A DNA stretch of 56,293 nucleotides, from positions 1 through 56,293 of the forward strand of contig QBZD01000006.1 of NCBI GenBank assembly GCA_003282485.1, in the 5' to 3' direction. Source of the stretch: Pelagibacteraceae bacterium AG-333-C14 (GTDB taxonomy: Bacteria > Pseudomonadota > Alphaproteobacteria > Pelagibacterales > AG-422-B15). Shown here in pieces: positions 8,939 through 17,716 of this stretch. The notes beneath the pieces are model-generated. The model was not told where the DNA came from. It searched no databases and saw only the letters and a program-made list of their open reading frames with translations. The position numbers were made by a program, and so were the translations under genes. How positions within the stretch are numbered: position 1 is the first letter of the stretch; each line of letters starts with the position of its first letter.

Positions 8939-9919
8939 ATGAAAAAAGTTTTAATCTTCAGCAATGGGGAGCAAATTGGAGATGGCATTTTAAAATTGCC
9001 AATTGTTTATCAATTAAAAGATAGATTTCCAAACTATGAAATTCATTGGATGACTGACACAATCTATACGGAGTATAATAAAAGACTAAAAAAGTTTACC
9101 TCAAACTATATCGACAAAATATGGGAAAAAACACAACTAAATCCCTTCTTTTGGAAAAAAATCTCAAATGTTTATAACTTAAGTAACGAAGAATTTGACA
9201 TTATTATTGATACGCAAAAAGCTGTGCCCAGAACCATTGCCTTAAAGAGGCTAAAAACAAAAATTTTTATTTCATCTGCGGCTAATTGGTTTTTTTCTAA
9301 CTTAAAACCTAAAGCTTTTAGTAAAGAAAGAAAATTTTATATAAAAAGTATTATTGAAATGCTTGACCTAGTTTCAAATTATGAAGATAAAAAAGAATTT
9401 GAAATAGATATTCCTCAATCAATAACAGAGACCTTAAATAAATTGTTTGACCCCAGTAAAAAGTATATTGGTATTGCGCCTGGTTCAAATACTCCAACAA
9501 GGATCTGGTCATTTGATAAATATTTAGAAGTAGCTAAATTTTATCAAAAAAAAGATTTCAATATTGTTTTTTTTCTTGGACCAGAGGAACAAAATCTTCG
9601 TAAAGAAATAATTGATGTAATCGATAATCCTCTTTTTCCTGAAGAAGAAGTTGCAAATTATCCAGGAATTGAAGTGGTAATGGCATCAACAAATTATTTA
9701 GATATTGCTATAACTAATGATAGCGGAACTGGTCAAATGCTCTCAACTAATATGTGTCCATTGTTAAAAATCTGTGGTCCAACAAGTGCAGTCAAATTTT
9801 TAAATGACCAATTCACAAACATTAATTTTATTGCGTCGCAGAGTTTTGGTGGAGATGATATAAATTTAATAACTTCAGATGCAGTAATTAATGAAATTGA
9901 TAAAATTTTAGATAATTAA
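8939..9919 (+). CDS. Glycosyltransferase family 9 (heptosyltransferase-like)
   Basis: A 326-residue GT-B protein. The C-terminal half has the GT9 donor-site patterns GIAPGSNTPTRIWSFDKY and AITNDSGTGQML. The N-terminus, FSNGEQIGDGILKLPIVYQL, matches the acceptor-side glycine loop of ADP-heptose:LPS heptosyltransferases. Likely adds sugars to the lipopolysaccharide core at the inner membrane; donor and acceptor are not determinable. Starts 4 bp after the reductase gene as the last gene of the plus-strand run; its stop is 3 bp from the convergent kinase gene. Confidence 0.8.
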   Translation: MKKVLIFSNGEQIGDGILKLPIVYQLKDRFPNYEIHWMTDTIYTEYNKRLKKFTSNYIDKIWEKTQLNPFFWKKISNVYNLSNEEFDIIIDTQKAVPRTIALKRLKTKIFISSAANWFFSNLKPKAFSKERKFYIKSIIEMLDLVSNYEDKKEFEIDIPQSITETLNKLFDPSKKYIGIAPGSNTPTRIWSFDKYLEVAKFYQKKDFNIVFFLGPEEQNLRKEIIDVIDNPLFPEEEVANYPGIEVVMASTNYLDIAITNDSGTGQMLSTNMCPLLKICGPTSAVKFLNDQFTNINFIASQSFGGDDINLITSDAVINEIDKILDN

Positions 9920-9922
9920 ATT

Positions 9923-10876
9923 TTATAATCTAGCCCCGTAGATTTGTATTACCTTTGAAGCAAATCTAACTCCTTCTTTGCCACACTCTTCAAGGGACTG
10001 TCCCTGAATATATTTTAACAAAAATCCTGCTGCAAATAGATCACCAGCTCCCGTTGTATCAACAAGATTATCTATTTTTTGGGGTTCAATTTTAATTACT
10101 TCTTCATTATTTATAATCATTGCCCCATTTTCACCAAGTGTTATTGCGAATATCTTATTTCTATCTTTGATAATGTTTATGCTCTCATCCAAGCCTGATG
10201 TTCCTAATAGAGATTTAATCTCCTCTTCGTTTGCAAAAATAATATCAGCTTCTTCATTAATTAAACTTAAAAAGCTCTCTTTAAAACGTTCAATACAAAA
10301 TACGTCAGATACACTGAAGGCTACAATTTTATTATTTTCCTTAGCTACCCTTGTCGCTTTTTTGATTGCAACTTGGGCATCATCTAGGTCCCAAAGATAC
10401 CCCTCTAGATAAGTGATTTTTGATTGTGAAATAACATCTTCATTAACATCATCAGAATTTAGCTTTTGGGAAATTCCTAAATACGTACTCATTGTCCTTT
10501 GAGCATCAGGGGTCACCATAACTAAGCATCGTCCTGTTTCACTCTCGTCAGACTGAGGGACATTAGCAAAAAATACATTTTCTTTATTTAATCCATCAAC
10601 AAATGCGTTCCCTACTTCATCTATTCCAACTTTTCCAATAAAAGCTGTTTTCATATTATTTTGAGCTAGAGCAACTATTGAGTTTGCAACTGATCCACCA
10701 GACACAGTTTTCTTAATATCAATTTTCCCTGAGATATTTTTAATACCATCTAAATCCACTAAAGACATGAGGCCTTTTCTCAATTCGTGCTCATTCAAAA
10801 ATTGATCCTCTACGTCTGTAATCACGTCAACAATAGAATTGCCAATACCTACGATGTCATATTTATTATCTACCAT
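9923..10876 (-). CDS. PfkB family sugar/nucleoside kinase (adenosine kinase type)
   Basis: A 317-residue ribokinase-fold kinase. N-terminal GIGNSIVDVITDVED and GGSVANSIVALA (substrate lid and binding), and the C-terminal anion-hole and catalytic base motif DTTGAGDLFAAGFL (Asp near residue 257). Alphaproteobacterial relatives are often annotated adenosine kinase; the exact substrate is uncertain. A TTG at 10888 is in frame, but the ATG at 10876 sits behind GGTGGA and is the likely start, overlapping the end of the SDR gene by 7 bases. Confidence 0.82.
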   Translation of the reverse strand: MVDNKYDIVGIGNSIVDVITDVEDQFLNEHELRKGLMSLVDLDGIKNISGKIDIKKTVSGGSVANSIVALAQNNMKTAFIGKVGIDEVGNAFVDGLNKENVFFANVPQSDESETGRCLVMVTPDAQRTMSTYLGISQKLNSDDVNEDVISQSKITYLEGYLWDLDDAQVAIKKATRVAKENNKIVAFSVSDVFCIERFKESFLSLINEEADIIFANEEEIKSLLGTSGLDESINIIKDRNKIFAITLGENGAMIINNEEVIKIEPQKIDNLVDTTGAGDLFAAGFLLKYIQGQSLEECGKEGVRFASKVIQIYGARL

Positions 10877-11598
10877 GTTTCCACCCAAGGACGCAGATCT
10901 ATTTCATAAGTCCACGCGTTTTTTGGTTGATTATGTATCATTAAGTAGTTCTGTGCAATATCATCTGGATTCATTAGTCCATCAACTTTTTTCTTTTCTT
11001 TCACATAATCGGGAAACAATTCATTGACCCATGGGGTATCAATTGCTCCATCAATAACAATATGTGCAACATGAATTCCTTTAGGTCCTAATTCTCTCGC
11101 CATACTCTGTGATAGAGCCCGCTTTGCATGCTTTGCTCCTGAAAAAGCGGCAAAACCCTCTTTACCTCTGACGCTTGCTGATGCACCAGTAAAAATTATA
11201 GTCCCTTTTTTTCTAGGAACCATTTTTTTTGCAACTTCTCTTCCCATAAGAAATGCACCGAAAGCAGCCATTTCCCAAACTTTATAATACTTTCTAGATG
11301 TTGTTTCTAATATGCCATACCTGATATTTGCCCCTATGTTGTATACTGCAACCAAGATCTCTCCGATTTCGTTTTCAACTTTATTAATTAAGGTAATAAC
11401 ATCATCCTCTTTTCTCGCATCAAGTGAATAAAAGAAACATTCACCACCATTTTTTTTAATTTCTTCAGCTAACTCAGATAACTTATCACCATTTCTTCTT
11501 GCAACCACAACAGTAAACCCATCATTTGCAAAAACTCTTGCTATTGACGAACCTAGACTGTCACCAGCGCCAATTATCAATGCTACTTTATTTGTCAT
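10870..11598 (-). CDS. SDR family oxidoreductase with Phe in place of the catalytic Tyr
   Basis: A 242-residue short-chain dehydrogenase/reductase-fold protein. Rossmann loop GAGDSLGSSIA (about 11-21) and VVVARRN (NADP-type) at the N-terminus; FTGASAS holds the usual Ser region. Where the YxxxK motif should be, the sequence reads FSGAK: the Lys is kept and the Tyr is Phe. The following ARELGPKGIHVAHIVIDGAID is typical of one bacterial SDR subgroup. Function unknown. It is upstream of, and overlaps, the PfkB kinase gene. Confidence 0.85.
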   Translation of the reverse strand: MTNKVALIIGAGDSLGSSIARVFANDGFTVVVARRNGDKLSELAEEIKKNGGECFFYSLDARKEDDVITLINKVENEIGEILVAVYNIGANIRYGILETTSRKYYKVWEMAAFGAFLMGREVAKKMVPRKKGTIIFTGASASVRGKEGFAAFSGAKHAKRALSQSMARELGPKGIHVAHIVIDGAIDTPWVNELFPDYVKEKKKVDGLMNPDDIAQNYLMIHNQPKNAWTYEIDLRPWVETW

Positions 11599-11657
11599 AT
11601 CGAAAGAACTCTAGCAGTTACCGTCAAACTATCAACTCCCTATTGTAAATATATCTA

Positions 11658-12311
11658 TTAAGGTTTTTTCGTTTGTACTGGCTTTTTTCTGTTAGGAAAA
11701 CAGGTCTTGCAAATCTTACATTCTAAGCCAAAACATTTTCTTGCTTCACAATACTCTCTTCCATAAAAAATAATCTGTAAATGAAGTTTATTCCAACTAT
11801 TCATTGGAAAGATTTTTTTTAAATCTTTTTCTGTTTGAGTTACATTTTTTCCATCAGTAAGCCCCCATCTTTGCGCTAATCGATGAATATGTGTGTCAAC
11901 AGGAAAAGCTGGATGACCAAAACCTTGTGACATTACTACACTGGCTGTTTTATGTCCAACACCAGGAAGCTTTTCAAGTTCGTCAAAACTTTCTGGTACC
12001 TTGCCACTGAAATTATTTACTAATATTTTAGATAATCTATGGATTGCGCTAGACTTCTGGGGGGCAAGGCCACACGGTCTTATAATTTTGTATATTTTAT
12101 TTTTAGATAACGTTTGCATTTTTTTTGCATTATTTGCTTCTTTAAAAAGTATTGGTGTAATTTCATTAACTCTTTTATCAGTACATTGTGCACTTAAAAG
12201 AACAGAAATTAAAAGCTCAAATTTGTTTTTGTGATTTAGAGGTATAGGAGTTTTAGGATATATTTTATTTAATATACCCATTATTTTTGTTGCACGTTCA
12301 GCTTTTTGCAT
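11658..12311 (-). CDS. nth: Endonuclease III (DNA glycosylase/AP lyase)
   Basis: A 217-residue base-excision repair enzyme that removes oxidised pyrimidines. Visible: LSAQCTDKRVNE near residue 40, helix-hairpin-helix LPGVGHKTASVV with the catalytic Lys, and the catalytic Asp in FPVDTHIHRLAQRWG. The C-terminal Fe-S region has five cysteines in the pattern C-x4-C-x4-C-x2-C-x2-C rather than C-x6-C-x2-C-x5-C. Same strand as dapB, 18 bp downstream of it. Confidence 0.93.
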   Translation of the reverse strand: MQKAERATKIMGILNKIYPKTPIPLNHKNKFELLISVLLSAQCTDKRVNEITPILFKEANNAKKMQTLSKNKIYKIIRPCGLAPQKSSAIHRLSKILVNNFSGKVPESFDELEKLPGVGHKTASVVMSQGFGHPAFPVDTHIHRLAQRWGLTDGKNVTQTEKDLKKIFPMNSWNKLHLQIIFYGREYCEARKCFGLECKICKTCFPNRKKPVQTKKP

Positions 12312-12329
12312 AAGCTATTTATTGCTTCT

Positions 12330-13136
12330 CTAAATATTCAAAACGTCGGTCATCGAAAAAAGACCTGGTCCTTTATCCATTCCCCATTTTACAGCTTGAA
12401 GTGCTCCATTGGCAAAAATGCCCCTATTTTCAGCTATATGCTGAATTTTAATCGTTTCATCATTTGATGAGAATATTACCTCATGGTCTCCAATGGTTTC
12501 GCCTTTTCTAAAGGACGACATTACAATTTTATTTTTTATATTTTTACCAATTGTATTAGTGCGATTAATCTTCATTACATTTTCCAATTTTTTATTTTTA
12601 CCCCTAGCAGCAGCTTTACCAAGCATTATTGCTGTTCCTGACGGCGCATCAATTTTATGTTTATGATGAGTTTCATTTATTTTTATATCAAAAGAGCTAT
12701 CTAATTTTGAGGAAGCAATTTTTACGATACTCTCTAATAAGTTTATTCCCAAACTCATATTTCCAGATTTAATAATTGTGGCGTGCTGTGCAGCAAAATC
12801 TATTTTACGTAACTGGCTTTTGCTGAACCCAGTTGTACCAATTACGTGAACTATTCTTGCTTGTGCGGAATATTTTGCATGCTCTAATGTTGCTTTTGGA
12901 ACTGTAAAATCAATAACTGCATCAGCTTTTGCAAATAGTTCAATAATGTTATCTGTAACTAAAATACCAGTTTTTTTTGTTTTTAAAATTTGACCTATAT
13001 CTTTTCCTATTAAAGGATGACCAACACTCTCGGTCGCCCCAAACAATGTAAAAGATTTATCTTGAACAATTCTTTTTGCTATTTGTGTGCCCATGCGACC
13101 TGAAGCACCTGCTACAATTACTTTAATTTTTTTCAT
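12330..13136 (-). CDS. dapB: 4-hydroxy-tetrahydrodipicolinate reductase DapB
   Basis: A 268-residue enzyme of the diaminopimelate/lysine pathway. N-terminal nucleotide loop VAGASGRMG (about 9-17). The catalytic and substrate-binding segment is ETHHKHKIDAPSGTA near residue 155, with VIGTTGFS and SGNMSLGINLL before it. Length is normal. It lies 40 bp downstream of dnaJ on the same strand, a common alphaproteobacterial order. Confidence 0.97.
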   Translation of the reverse strand: MKKIKVIVAGASGRMGTQIAKRIVQDKSFTLFGATESVGHPLIGKDIGQILKTKKTGILVTDNIIELFAKADAVIDFTVPKATLEHAKYSAQARIVHVIGTTGFSKSQLRKIDFAAQHATIIKSGNMSLGINLLESIVKIASSKLDSSFDIKINETHHKHKIDAPSGTAIMLGKAAARGKNKKLENVMKINRTNTIGKNIKNKIVMSSFRKGETIGDHEVIFSSNDETIKIQHIAENRGIFANGALQAVKWGMDKGPGLFSMTDVLNI

Positions 13137-13176
13137 TGTTTAAAGATAATTCAAATAAAGAAAAAAGTAATGGTAT

Positions 13177-14316
13177 TTAATTTTTTGTTTTCCAGAAATC
13201 TCTGGCTTTTTTAAAAAAAGCTGAGCTAAGAGGATTTTCTTCATTATTACTGACTTCTTGAAAGGACTTTAGAATCTCAATTTGTTTTTTGTTTAAATTC
13301 ACAGGAGTTTCAACTTTGGTTTGTATATATAAATCACCAAGATATCCACTTCTTACGTTAGGCATTCCTTTCGATTTAAGTCTAAATTGATCTCCTGTTT
13401 GTGTTCCCTGAGGTATTTTTAATCTTGCTTTACCTCCATCTATAATTGGCACATCAATAGACCCGCCAACGGCAGCATCAATCATTGAAATAGGTACCTC
13501 GGCAAAAAGATTTTCATCTTCTCTGGCGAATATACTGTGTTCGTTGACATTAACAAAAATATACAAATCGCCTTGTTGACCGCCATTTGTGCCAGCTTCA
13601 CCCTCACCACTTAGTCTTATTCTTGATCCATCATCAACTCCTTTTGGTATTTTCACCATTAGACTTTTTGTTTTTTGAGTTCGGCCGGAACCACGACATG
13701 GATTACAAGGATCAGATATTGTTGAACCTGTTCCCTGACAGGTAGGACAAGTTTGTTGTATCGAAAAGAAACCTTGTTGCGATCTAATTTGTCCTCTTCC
13801 CCCACATGATTGACACGTGATGGGTTGACTTCCTTTAGATGCCCCTGAACCAGAACATATTTCACATTGAACCTGTGTAGGTATTTTTACTTTGAATTTT
13901 TTTCCATTATAGGCTTCTTCAAGCGAGACTGTAATATCATATCTTAAATCAGATCCACGATTGTTTGACTTTCTTCTTCTGTTTCCACCCCCTCCAAAAA
14001 AAGATGAGTCACCTCCAAAAAAATCCTCAAAAATATCCTGAAAAGCTGATGAAGAAAAATCAAATCCACCACCACCTTGTCCAGAGCTTCCATCGACAGC
14101 TGCATGACCAAACTGATCATAAGCAGACCTTTTTTCTTTATCTTGAAGAACCGCGTATGCCTCACTAGCTTCTTTGAATTTTACTTCAGCTTCTGCATCT
14201 CCCTGATTTCGATCAGGGTGATATTTCATTGCAAGTTTTCTATAGGATTTTTTTATCTCGGAATCGTCAGCAGTCTTGGATACACCAAGAACTTCATAAT
14301 AGTCTCTTTTTGACAT
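13177..14316 (-). CDS. dnaJ: Chaperone protein DnaJ
   Basis: A 379-residue class A J-protein, co-chaperone of DnaK. J domain with HPD near residue 33; Gly/Phe-rich region about 75-115 ([16 protein letters not shown]); zinc domain with four CxxCxGxG-type repeats ([32 protein letters not shown]) around 148-212; then the C-terminal substrate-binding domains. It follows dnaK by 12 bp. Confidence 0.98.
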   Translation of the reverse strand: MSKRDYYEVLGVSKTADDSEIKKSYRKLAMKYHPDRNQGDAEAEVKFKEASEAYAVLQDKEKRSAYDQFGHAAVDGSSGQGGGGFDFSSSAFQDIFEDFFGGDSSFFGGGGNRRRKSNNRGSDLRYDITVSLEEAYNGKKFKVKIPTQVQCEICSGSGASKGSQPITCQSCGGRGQIRSQQGFFSIQQTCPTCQGTGSTISDPCNPCRGSGRTQKTKSLMVKIPKGVDDGSRIRLSGEGEAGTNGGQQGDLYIFVNVNEHSIFAREDENLFAEVPISMIDAAVGGSIDVPIIDGGKARLKIPQGTQTGDQFRLKSKGMPNVRSGYLGDLYIQTKVETPVNLNKKQIEILKSFQEVSNNEENPLSSAFFKKARDFWKTKN

Positions 14317-14328
14317 AAGCTAATCCGC

Positions 14329-16257
14329 TTACGATTCTTTATTGTCTTCTTTAACTTCTTCAAATTCTGCATCAACAACTTTTTCATTGTTTTCTTTTGC
14401 ATCATTAGGTTCACTGCCTGCTGGCCCACCTTCTGGCGAAGGAGCATCTTGTTGTTGAGCTTTATACATAGCTTCACCTAGTTTCATAGAAGATTGAGTT
14501 AATGCTTCCAATCCACTTTTAATTTTTTCTATGTCATCAGAGGCAATTGCTTCTTTCAAAGTCTTAATATCATTCTCGATTGCATTTTTTTCTTGATCTG
14601 AAACTTTGTCGCCAAATTCTTTAAGATTTTTTTCTGCTGAGTGTACCATCGTATCAGCTTGATTTTTAACATCGACGGTTTCTCTTTTCTTCTTATCAGA
14701 CTCTGCATTTGCCTCAGCTTCTTTTACCATCTTTTCTATTTCTTCTTCGCTTAGGCCCCCAGATGCTTGAATTTTAATCTGTTGTTCTTTTCCAGTTCCT
14801 TTATCCTTGGCGGATACATTTACAATACCATTAGCATCAATATCAAAAGTCACTTCAACCTGAGGTACACCTCTTGGTGCCGGTGGAATTCCAACAAGAT
14901 CAAAATTGCCCAGAAGCTTATTATCTGATGCCATCTCTCTTTCGCCTTGGCATACACGTATTGTCACTGCTGTTTGGTTATCATCTGCGGTAGAGAAAAC
15001 CTGACTTTTCTTCGTAGGTATTGTCGTATTCTTATCGATAAGTTTTGTGAATACTCCACCTAAAGTTTCAATACCAAGTGAGAGAGGGGTAACATCTAGC
15101 AATAAAACATCTTTAACATCACCTTGAAGTATTCCTGCTTGGATAGCAGCACCTTGAGCTACTACTTCGTCAGGATTAACTCCCTTATTAGGTTCCTTGC
15201 CAAAGAAATTTTTAACTGTTTCAATTACTTTGGGCATTCTTGTCATGCCACCAACAAGAACAACTTCGTCAATTTCACCCGCACTTAAACCTGCATCCTT
15301 TAACGCGGCATCACATGGTTTGATTGTTTTTTCGATTAAATCATCAACCAATGTTTCAAGTTTAGCTCTTGTAACTTTAATATTTAAGTGCTTTGGGCCA
15401 GATTGATCTGCCGTAATAAACGGAAGATTGATTTCTGTTTGAGAAGTAGATGATAATTCTATTTTAGCCTTCTCTGCTGACTCTTTGAGTCTCTGTAAGG
15501 CTAATTTATCTTTCGTCAGATCAATATTATTTTCTTTCTTAAATTCATCAGCTAAATAACTGAGAAGTCTTGAGTCAAAATCTTCTCCACCAAGGAATGT
15601 ATCGCCATTAGTTGATTTAACTTCAAATACTCCATCACCAATCTCTAATATTGAAATATCAAAAGTACCTCCACCCAAATCATAAACAGCAATTGTTTTG
15701 CCATCTTTTTTGTCTAGACCATATGCTAGCGCAGCAGCCGTGGGCTCATTAACAATTCTCTCAACTTCTAGTCCAGCTATTTTACCTGCGTCTTTGGTGG
15801 CTTGTCTTTGTGCATCATTAAAATAAGCTGGTACGGTAATCACTGCTTTCTCAACAGACTCTCCTAAATATCTTTCTGCATCTTCTTTTAGTTTTTGTAA
15901 AACAAACGCAGAAATTTGTGATGGAGAATATTTTTCATTTCCAGATTCTACCCATGCATCACCATTTTCTGATTTTATAATTTTAAATGGCACCATGTCT
16001 GAGTCTTTTTGAACCATTGGATCTTCAAAAGAACGACCCATGAGTCTTTTAATTGCAAAAAAGGTATTTTCTGGGTTTGTTACGCCTTGTCTTTTAGCTG
16101 GTTGACCAACTAGCTTTTCACTTTCAACACCAAAGCTTATAATGGAAGGTGTAGTGCGTGAACCTTCTGCATTTTCTATTACCTTTGGATCTTTACCATC
16201 CATTATTGAGATACAACTATTAGTTGTTCCTAGATCTATACCAATTACTTTTCCCAT
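14329..16257 (-). CDS. dnaK: Chaperone protein DnaK (Hsp70)
   Basis: A 642-residue Hsp70. The ATPase domain shows [10 protein letters not shown], the second phosphate loop in [11 protein letters not shown] and the adenosine motif [10 protein letters not shown]. Then come the interdomain linker [15 protein letters not shown] and the substrate-binding domain. The C-terminal tail is Gly/Pro and acid rich and ends in [11 protein letters not shown], as in other bacterial DnaK. Works with DnaJ and GrpE encoded on either side. A good RpoH-type promoter lies directly upstream. Confidence 0.99.
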   Translation of the reverse strand: MGKVIGIDLGTTNSCISIMDGKDPKVIENAEGSRTTPSIISFGVESEKLVGQPAKRQGVTNPENTFFAIKRLMGRSFEDPMVQKDSDMVPFKIIKSENGDAWVESGNEKYSPSQISAFVLQKLKEDAERYLGESVEKAVITVPAYFNDAQRQATKDAGKIAGLEVERIVNEPTAAALAYGLDKKDGKTIAVYDLGGGTFDISILEIGDGVFEVKSTNGDTFLGGEDFDSRLLSYLADEFKKENNIDLTKDKLALQRLKESAEKAKIELSSTSQTEINLPFITADQSGPKHLNIKVTRAKLETLVDDLIEKTIKPCDAALKDAGLSAGEIDEVVLVGGMTRMPKVIETVKNFFGKEPNKGVNPDEVVAQGAAIQAGILQGDVKDVLLLDVTPLSLGIETLGGVFTKLIDKNTTIPTKKSQVFSTADDNQTAVTIRVCQGEREMASDNKLLGNFDLVGIPPAPRGVPQVEVTFDIDANGIVNVSAKDKGTGKEQQIKIQASGGLSEEEIEKMVKEAEANAESDKKKRETVDVKNQADTMVHSAEKNLKEFGDKVSDQEKNAIENDIKTLKEAIASDDIEKIKSGLEALTQSSMKLGEAMYKAQQQDAPSPEGGPAGSEPNDAKENNEKVVDAEFEEVKEDNKES

Positions 16258-16285
16258 AAAATTCTCTTTGTTTGATTTGACTTAT

Positions 16286-16313
16286 ATATAGGTAGTTGAT
16301 TTTTGTGTGCAAC
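16286..16313 (-). promoter_or_regulatory. RpoH-type heat-shock promoter of dnaK
   Basis: On the minus strand GTTG (16313-16310), a 17-bp spacer and CCTATAT (16292-16286) match the alphaproteobacterial RpoH consensus CTTG-N17/18-CYTATNT with one mismatch. Predicted transcription starts about 20 bp before the dnaK ATG, leaving room for the AAAGAGA ribosome site. It lies in the 122-bp gap between grpE and dnaK, so dnaK-dnaJ can be induced apart from grpE. A run of six G lies just upstream. Confidence 0.5.
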
Positions 16314-16379
16314 CCCCCTCAATAGAAAGTATTTTTACTAAATTCGCTGAAATTTTATTGATTTATATTATTGATATTA

Positions 16380-16931
16380 TTAGTTTTTTTTCTTGACGAC
16401 GCCTACCATAGCAGGTCTTAAAAGCCTATCCCCTATACGGTATCCCTCTTGTACTACCTCAGTAATGATACCAGGCTGCTTATCAGGATTTTCTACTTCG
16501 AACATAGCTTGATGCAAGTTTGGATCAAAATTTTGGTCTAAAGAATTAATTTTTTCAATTTTGAACTTTTCAAAAACCGTTATTATTTGTTTTTCTGTTA
16601 ATTCAATACCTTCAACAAACTGTGAAATATTTTGATCTGATTTTTTTAATTCATCTTGATCTATCGATTTTAATGCTCTCTCTAAATTATCCAATACAGA
16701 CAAGATTTCTTTTGCGAAACTAGAAATAACATAGTTACTGAGATCCTCTTTTTCTCTGTCAAATCTTTTTCTTAGATTATCGTTATCTGCGAGAGATAGT
16801 AAAATTTGATTTTCTGCCTCTTTTAACTTTTCTTCGAGTTCTGAATGGTCAATATTTTTCTTTACCTGAACTTCTTCAGCATTCTCTTCAGTTTTTTTTT
16901 CAGAAATATTCTTTTTTTTGTTTTTTGCCAT
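16380..16931 (-). CDS. grpE: Nucleotide exchange factor GrpE
   Basis: A 183-residue homodimeric exchange factor for DnaK. N-terminal charged tail (about 1-35, Lys/Glu rich), long coiled coil about 28-100 with DNLRKRFDREKEDLSNY, and the C-terminal beta wing with NPDKQPGIITEVVQEGYRIGDRLLRPAMVGV. First gene of grpE-dnaK-dnaJ. The divergent gap to rph is 67 bp. I found no CIRCE element. Confidence 0.97.
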   Translation of the reverse strand: MAKNKKKNISEKKTEENAEEVQVKKNIDHSELEEKLKEAENQILLSLADNDNLRKRFDREKEDLSNYVISSFAKEILSVLDNLERALKSIDQDELKKSDQNISQFVEGIELTEKQIITVFEKFKIEKINSLDQNFDPNLHQAMFEVENPDKQPGIITEVVQEGYRIGDRLLRPAMVGVVKKKN

Positions 16932-16980
16932 ATCTTTTTTTGAATATGTAATGATCTATATTATTTTCGTCAATACATAG

Positions 16981-16986
16981 TATAAT
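16981..16986 (+). promoter_or_regulatory. Candidate -10 box of rph
   Basis: A perfect TATAAT ends 12 bp before the rph ATG. No clear -35 is seen 16-18 bp upstream, and there is no Shine-Dalgarno sequence between box and ATG, so the transcript would have almost no leader. Confidence 0.35.
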
Positions 16987-16998
16987 GAATTTATTAAT

Positions 16999-17715
16999 AT
17001 GAGAAATACAAGAAAAACTAGTGATCTTCGTAAATTTGAAATTATTCCGAATTTCTCCTCATATCCAGAAGGCTCTTGTATGATAAAATTTGGTGAAACT
17101 CACGTATTGTGCAACGCGTCTTTAGATCAAAATGTTCCAAGGTGGCTTAAAAATTCTCAGCAAGGCTGGGTAACTGCAGAATATGGAATGCTTCCTAGAT
17201 CAACATCTGAAAGAATGTCTCGAGAAGCTGTCAGAGGCAAACAATCAGGAAGAACACAAGAAATACAACGTTTGATTGGCAGATCGTTGAGAGCGATAAC
17301 AGATCTTAGTTTGTTAAAAGATATGCAAATTTTAATTGATTGTGATGTTATTCAAGCTGATGGCGGAACACGAACCGCTTCAATATCAGGTGCGTTTGTA
17401 GCACTGCAGTTATGTATCCAGAGCATGATAGGGAAAAAGATTATAAAAACTAACCCAATAAAGGAAAATCTTGCGGCTATAAGCTGTGGCATAGTCGATA
17501 ATGTTCCGTTGCTTGATCTAGATTTTATTGAGGATCAAAATGCTGAGGTAGATGCTAATTTTGTCATTACAGAAACAAATAAAATAGTTGAGATACAAAT
17601 GACATCTGAAAAAAAGCTGTGCACAGAAAATGAATTTAATTCCATGTTTGAATTGGCGAAATCAGGTATTAGTCAAATAATTCAATCCCAAAAAATACTT
17701 TTAGAAGGTAAATAA
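16999..17715 (+). CDS. rph: Ribonuclease PH
   Basis: A 238-residue phosphorolytic 3'-5' exoribonuclease that trims tRNA 3' ends. Visible: GSCMIKFGETHVLCNAS, EYGMLPRST, the Arg-rich RTQEIQRLIGRSLRA near residue 92, catalytic Asp region DCDVIQADGGTRTASISGA, and DLDFIEDQNAEVDANFV. Length is normal. It is followed after 1 bp by rdgB, a common alphaproteobacterial pair. Confidence 0.98.
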   Translation: MRNTRKTSDLRKFEIIPNFSSYPEGSCMIKFGETHVLCNASLDQNVPRWLKNSQQGWVTAEYGMLPRSTSERMSREAVRGKQSGRTQEIQRLIGRSLRAITDLSLLKDMQILIDCDVIQADGGTRTASISGAFVALQLCIQSMIGKKIIKTNPIKENLAAISCGIVDNVPLLDLDFIEDQNAEVDANFVITETNKIVEIQMTSEKKLCTENEFNSMFELAKSGISQIIQSQKILLEGK

Positions 17716-17716
17716 T

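Noticed and set aside
16932-16998. CIRCE (HrcA) element upstream of grpE
   Set aside because: No TTAGCACTC-n9-GAGTGCTAA-like repeat is present; only weak -35/-10 matches are seen.
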